64,000 nucleotides of DNA, from positions 8,576,450 through 8,640,449 of the forward strand of contig OZ024740.1 of NCBI GenBank assembly GCA_964016885.1, written 5' to 3'. Each line of letters opens with the position of its first letter. Position 1 is the first letter of the stretch. The translations under genes and the position numbers were made by a program. The notes beneath the pieces are model-generated. The model was not told the origin of the DNA. It saw only the letters and a list, made by a program, of their open reading frames with translations, and did no database searches. Of the stretch, positions 62,256 to 64,000 are shown in pieces. The DNA is from Eledone cirrhosa. Taxonomy: Eukaryota; Mollusca; Cephalopoda; Octopoda; Eledonidae.

Positions 62256-62796
62256 AATTGATATATCAGTTTCGATTAGTATGTCAGTTTCGATTAGTAT
62301 ATCAGTTTCTATTGGTATGTCAGTTTCGATTGGTATGTCAGTTTCGATTAGTATGTCAGTTTCTATTGGTATATCAGTCTCGAATGGAATGTCAATCTCG
62401 ATTGGTATGTCAATTTCGATTGGTATATCAGTTTCGATTGGTATATCAGTTACAATTGGTATGTCAGTTTCGATTGGTATGTCAGTTTCGATTATTATAT
62501 CAGTTACTATTGGTATGTTAGTTTCGATTGGTATGTCAGTTTCGATTGGTATGTCAGTTTCTATTGGTATATCAGTTTCGATTGGTATATCAGTTTCGAT
62601 TGGAATATCAGTTTCTATAATTATGTCAGTTTCTATTGGTATATCAGTTTCGATTGGTATATCAGTTTCGATTGGTATGTCCGTTTCGATTGGTATATCA
62701 GTTTCTAGTAGTATATCAATTTCGATTGATATATCAGTTTCGATTAGTATGTCAGTTTCTATTGGTATGTCAGTTTCGATTAGTTTAGAAATATGA

Positions 62797-63045
62797 GGGA
62801 TCAGATGTTGTTTACTCGAGAGAAGGCTACGTTGGTATGGTCACGTGATGCACATGAAAGACGACAGCTGTATAACAAAGTGCAGGGCAATAAAGATAGA
62901 CGGTAGCCACGGAGTAGGCAAACCCAGAAAAACCTGGGACGAGCTGATAAATTCCGACCTCACACACTTACACCTCTCCAAGACAATGTCACTGGACCGA
63001 GACCTTTGGCGGTACTCAGTAATAGAGAAGACACGCGTTACCTAA
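62797..63045 (+). pseudogene. C-terminal fragment of LINE ORF (copy 4)
   Basis: Eighty-three codons or so, from GIRCCLLERRLRWYGHVM through GRPRKTWDEL-like (here GKPRKTWDEL) to a stop at 63,043-63,045. It corresponds to the end of the LINE polyprotein beyond the RT and zinc finger. It has no catalytic domain and no start of its own; a TGA at 62,794-62,796 closes the frame just upstream. It is a relic of a 5'-truncated insertion. Confidence 0.88.
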
Positions 63046-63440
63046 ATACAAAGTAAAACCTACTACAGTCAGTAGGCATCTCTAACAAAATACACCCCCG
63101 TCCCACCACCCTCACCCCATCCACACCGCCCCTTTCAATGTAAAGTTATGTTGGTGCCACAAAATCCAGGCCAAAACAAATGAGATCGTGTAGGTGTCAC
63201 GGCAAAAAAAAAAACACACAGTCCACACTGTAATGTGACCGTGTAGGCAACACGGTAAAAACCTCCCAGCCTCACACTGTAAATGTGGTTGGTGTTAGGA
63301 AGGGCATCCAACTGTAGAAAACCCACCAGACAGTCCTATGCGAGCAATACAACCACTCTTGCCTCAAGTGGGAAAACTCCCGTCCAAACCCATGCAAGCA
63401 TGGAACACGGACGTTAAACGATGATGATAATGATGATGAT
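63046..63440 (+). other. LINE 3' UTR and GAT-rich tail (copy 4)
   Basis: Same organisation as at 17,033-17,435: CCACC-rich tract, two ~48-bp related units with an extended A-run near 63,206-63,216, ggtgttaggaagggcatcca, and acggacgttaaacg, then a GAT repeat with one GATAAT interruption. Confidence 0.82.
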
Positions 63441-64000
63441 TATCAGTTTCTACTGGTATGTCAGTTTCGATTGGTATGTCAGTTTCTATTGGTATATCAG
63501 TTCCTATTGGTATGTCTGTTTCTACTGGTATATCAGTTTCTATTGTTATATCAGTTTCTAATGCTATGTCTGTTTCTATTGGTATATCAGTTTCGATTGG
63601 TATATCAGTTTCGATTCGTATGTCAGTTTCGATTGGTATGTCAGTTTCGATTGGTATATCAGTTTAGATTAGTATGTCAGTTTCGATTGTTATGTCAGTT
63701 TCGATTGGTATATCAGTTTCGAATGGAATGTTAATCTCGATTGGTATGTCAATATCGATTGGTATATCAGTTTCGATTGGTATATCAGTTACTATTGGTA
63801 TGTCAGTTTAGATTATTATATTAATTACTATTGGTATGTCAGATTCGATTGTTATGTCAGTTTCGATTGGTATGTCAGTTTCTATTGGTATATCAGTTTC
63901 GATTGGTGTGTAAGTTTCGATTAGTACATCAGTTTCTATAAGTATGTCAGTTTCTATTGGTATATCAGTTTCTATTGGTATGTCTGTTTCTATTGGTATA
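63441..64000. repeat. 18-bp minisatellite array, domain F (runs off the right edge)
   Basis: About 31 units of the same 18-mer, still in progress at base 64,000, so the array's right end is not in the window. It includes the cgaatggaatgttaatctcg variant typical of domains B-E. Confidence 0.95.

Larger units (their letters stand above)
37108..62784. repeat. 18-bp minisatellite array, domain E
   Basis: Largest uninterrupted array stretch, about 1,426 units over 25.7 kb. It contains the 1.1-kb duplication (39.3-41.6 kb), the 2,880-bp tandem higher-order repeat (42.0-53.3 kb), and a further repeated block marked by tcagtttgtatttagtataac at about 59,366, 61,146 and 62,228. No non-satellite sequence or gene is visible within it. 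Confidence 0.96.
62785..63440 (+). mobile_element. LINE 3'-end fragment (copy 4)
   Basis: Non-satellite DNA of about 656 bp matching 16,775-17,435 of copy 1. It covers the end of the ORF, the whole 3' UTR and the GAT-rich tail (gatgatgataatgatgatgat). It is strongly 5'-truncated. No clear target-site duplication is visible. It differs from copies 1 and 2 at more positions than those differ from each other, so it is probably an older or slightly different source. Confidence 0.92.

Noticed and set aside
1..64000. Telomeric repeat
   Set aside because: The unit bears no resemblance to TTAGGG-type repeats and is 18 bp long with extensive variation.
1..64000. Firm assignment as centromere
   Set aside because: Size, higher-order structure and embedded retroelements would fit, but nothing in the sequence alone separates a centromere from other heterochromatin.

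Overview
The window is animal nuclear DNA, most likely from a mollusc and probably a cephalopod (octopus or squid type). The evidence is the interspersed elements: RTE-clade LINEs with (GAT)n tails, and a tRNA-derived SINE whose central block and LINE-like 3' tail resemble cephalopod SINEs. No host protein-coding gene, rRNA gene, functional tRNA gene or CRISPR array can be supported.

About 55 kb of the 64 kb (roughly 3,000 units) is one 18-bp minisatellite, consensus TCAGTTTCGATTGGTATR. The array runs off both ends of the window, so its true length is unknown. Because 18 is a multiple of 3, five of the six reading frames stay open for long stretches. This produces long SVSIGM-, QFRLVC-, SFDWYV-, PIETDI- and QSKLTY-type frames that I interpret as by-products, not genes. 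Variant units are arranged into higher-order repeats: a ~6.2-6.8 kb duplication (136-11,750), a 1.6 kb duplication (17.8-21.0 kb), a ~2.0 kb unit (23.4-28.3 kb), a 1.1 kb duplication (39.3-41.6 kb), and a striking 2,880-bp unit repeated almost without change between about 42.0 and 53.3 kb.

Five retroelements interrupt the array. They are a 5'-truncated LINE (14,786-17,435, +), a tRNA-SINE (20,981-21,326, +), a nearly full-length LINE with endonuclease and reverse transcriptase (29,161-33,005, +), a 5'-truncated LINE of a second subfamily (35,618-37,107, -), and a short LINE 3' fragment (62,785-63,440, +). All LINE reading frames seen are damaged or truncated. The long copy carries two frameshifts and a YADD to YAND change in the catalytic motif.

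The elements work as a LINE/SINE partnership: the SINE shares its 3' region with the second LINE subfamily, as expected if the LINE machinery mobilises it. Duplicated array segments preserve uninterrupted versions of the SINE site and of the minus-strand LINE site, so insertion boundaries and the relative order of duplication and insertion can be read inside this window. The array variants left and right of the first LINE differ in vocabulary, which suggests that this LINE sits at a junction between two array domains.
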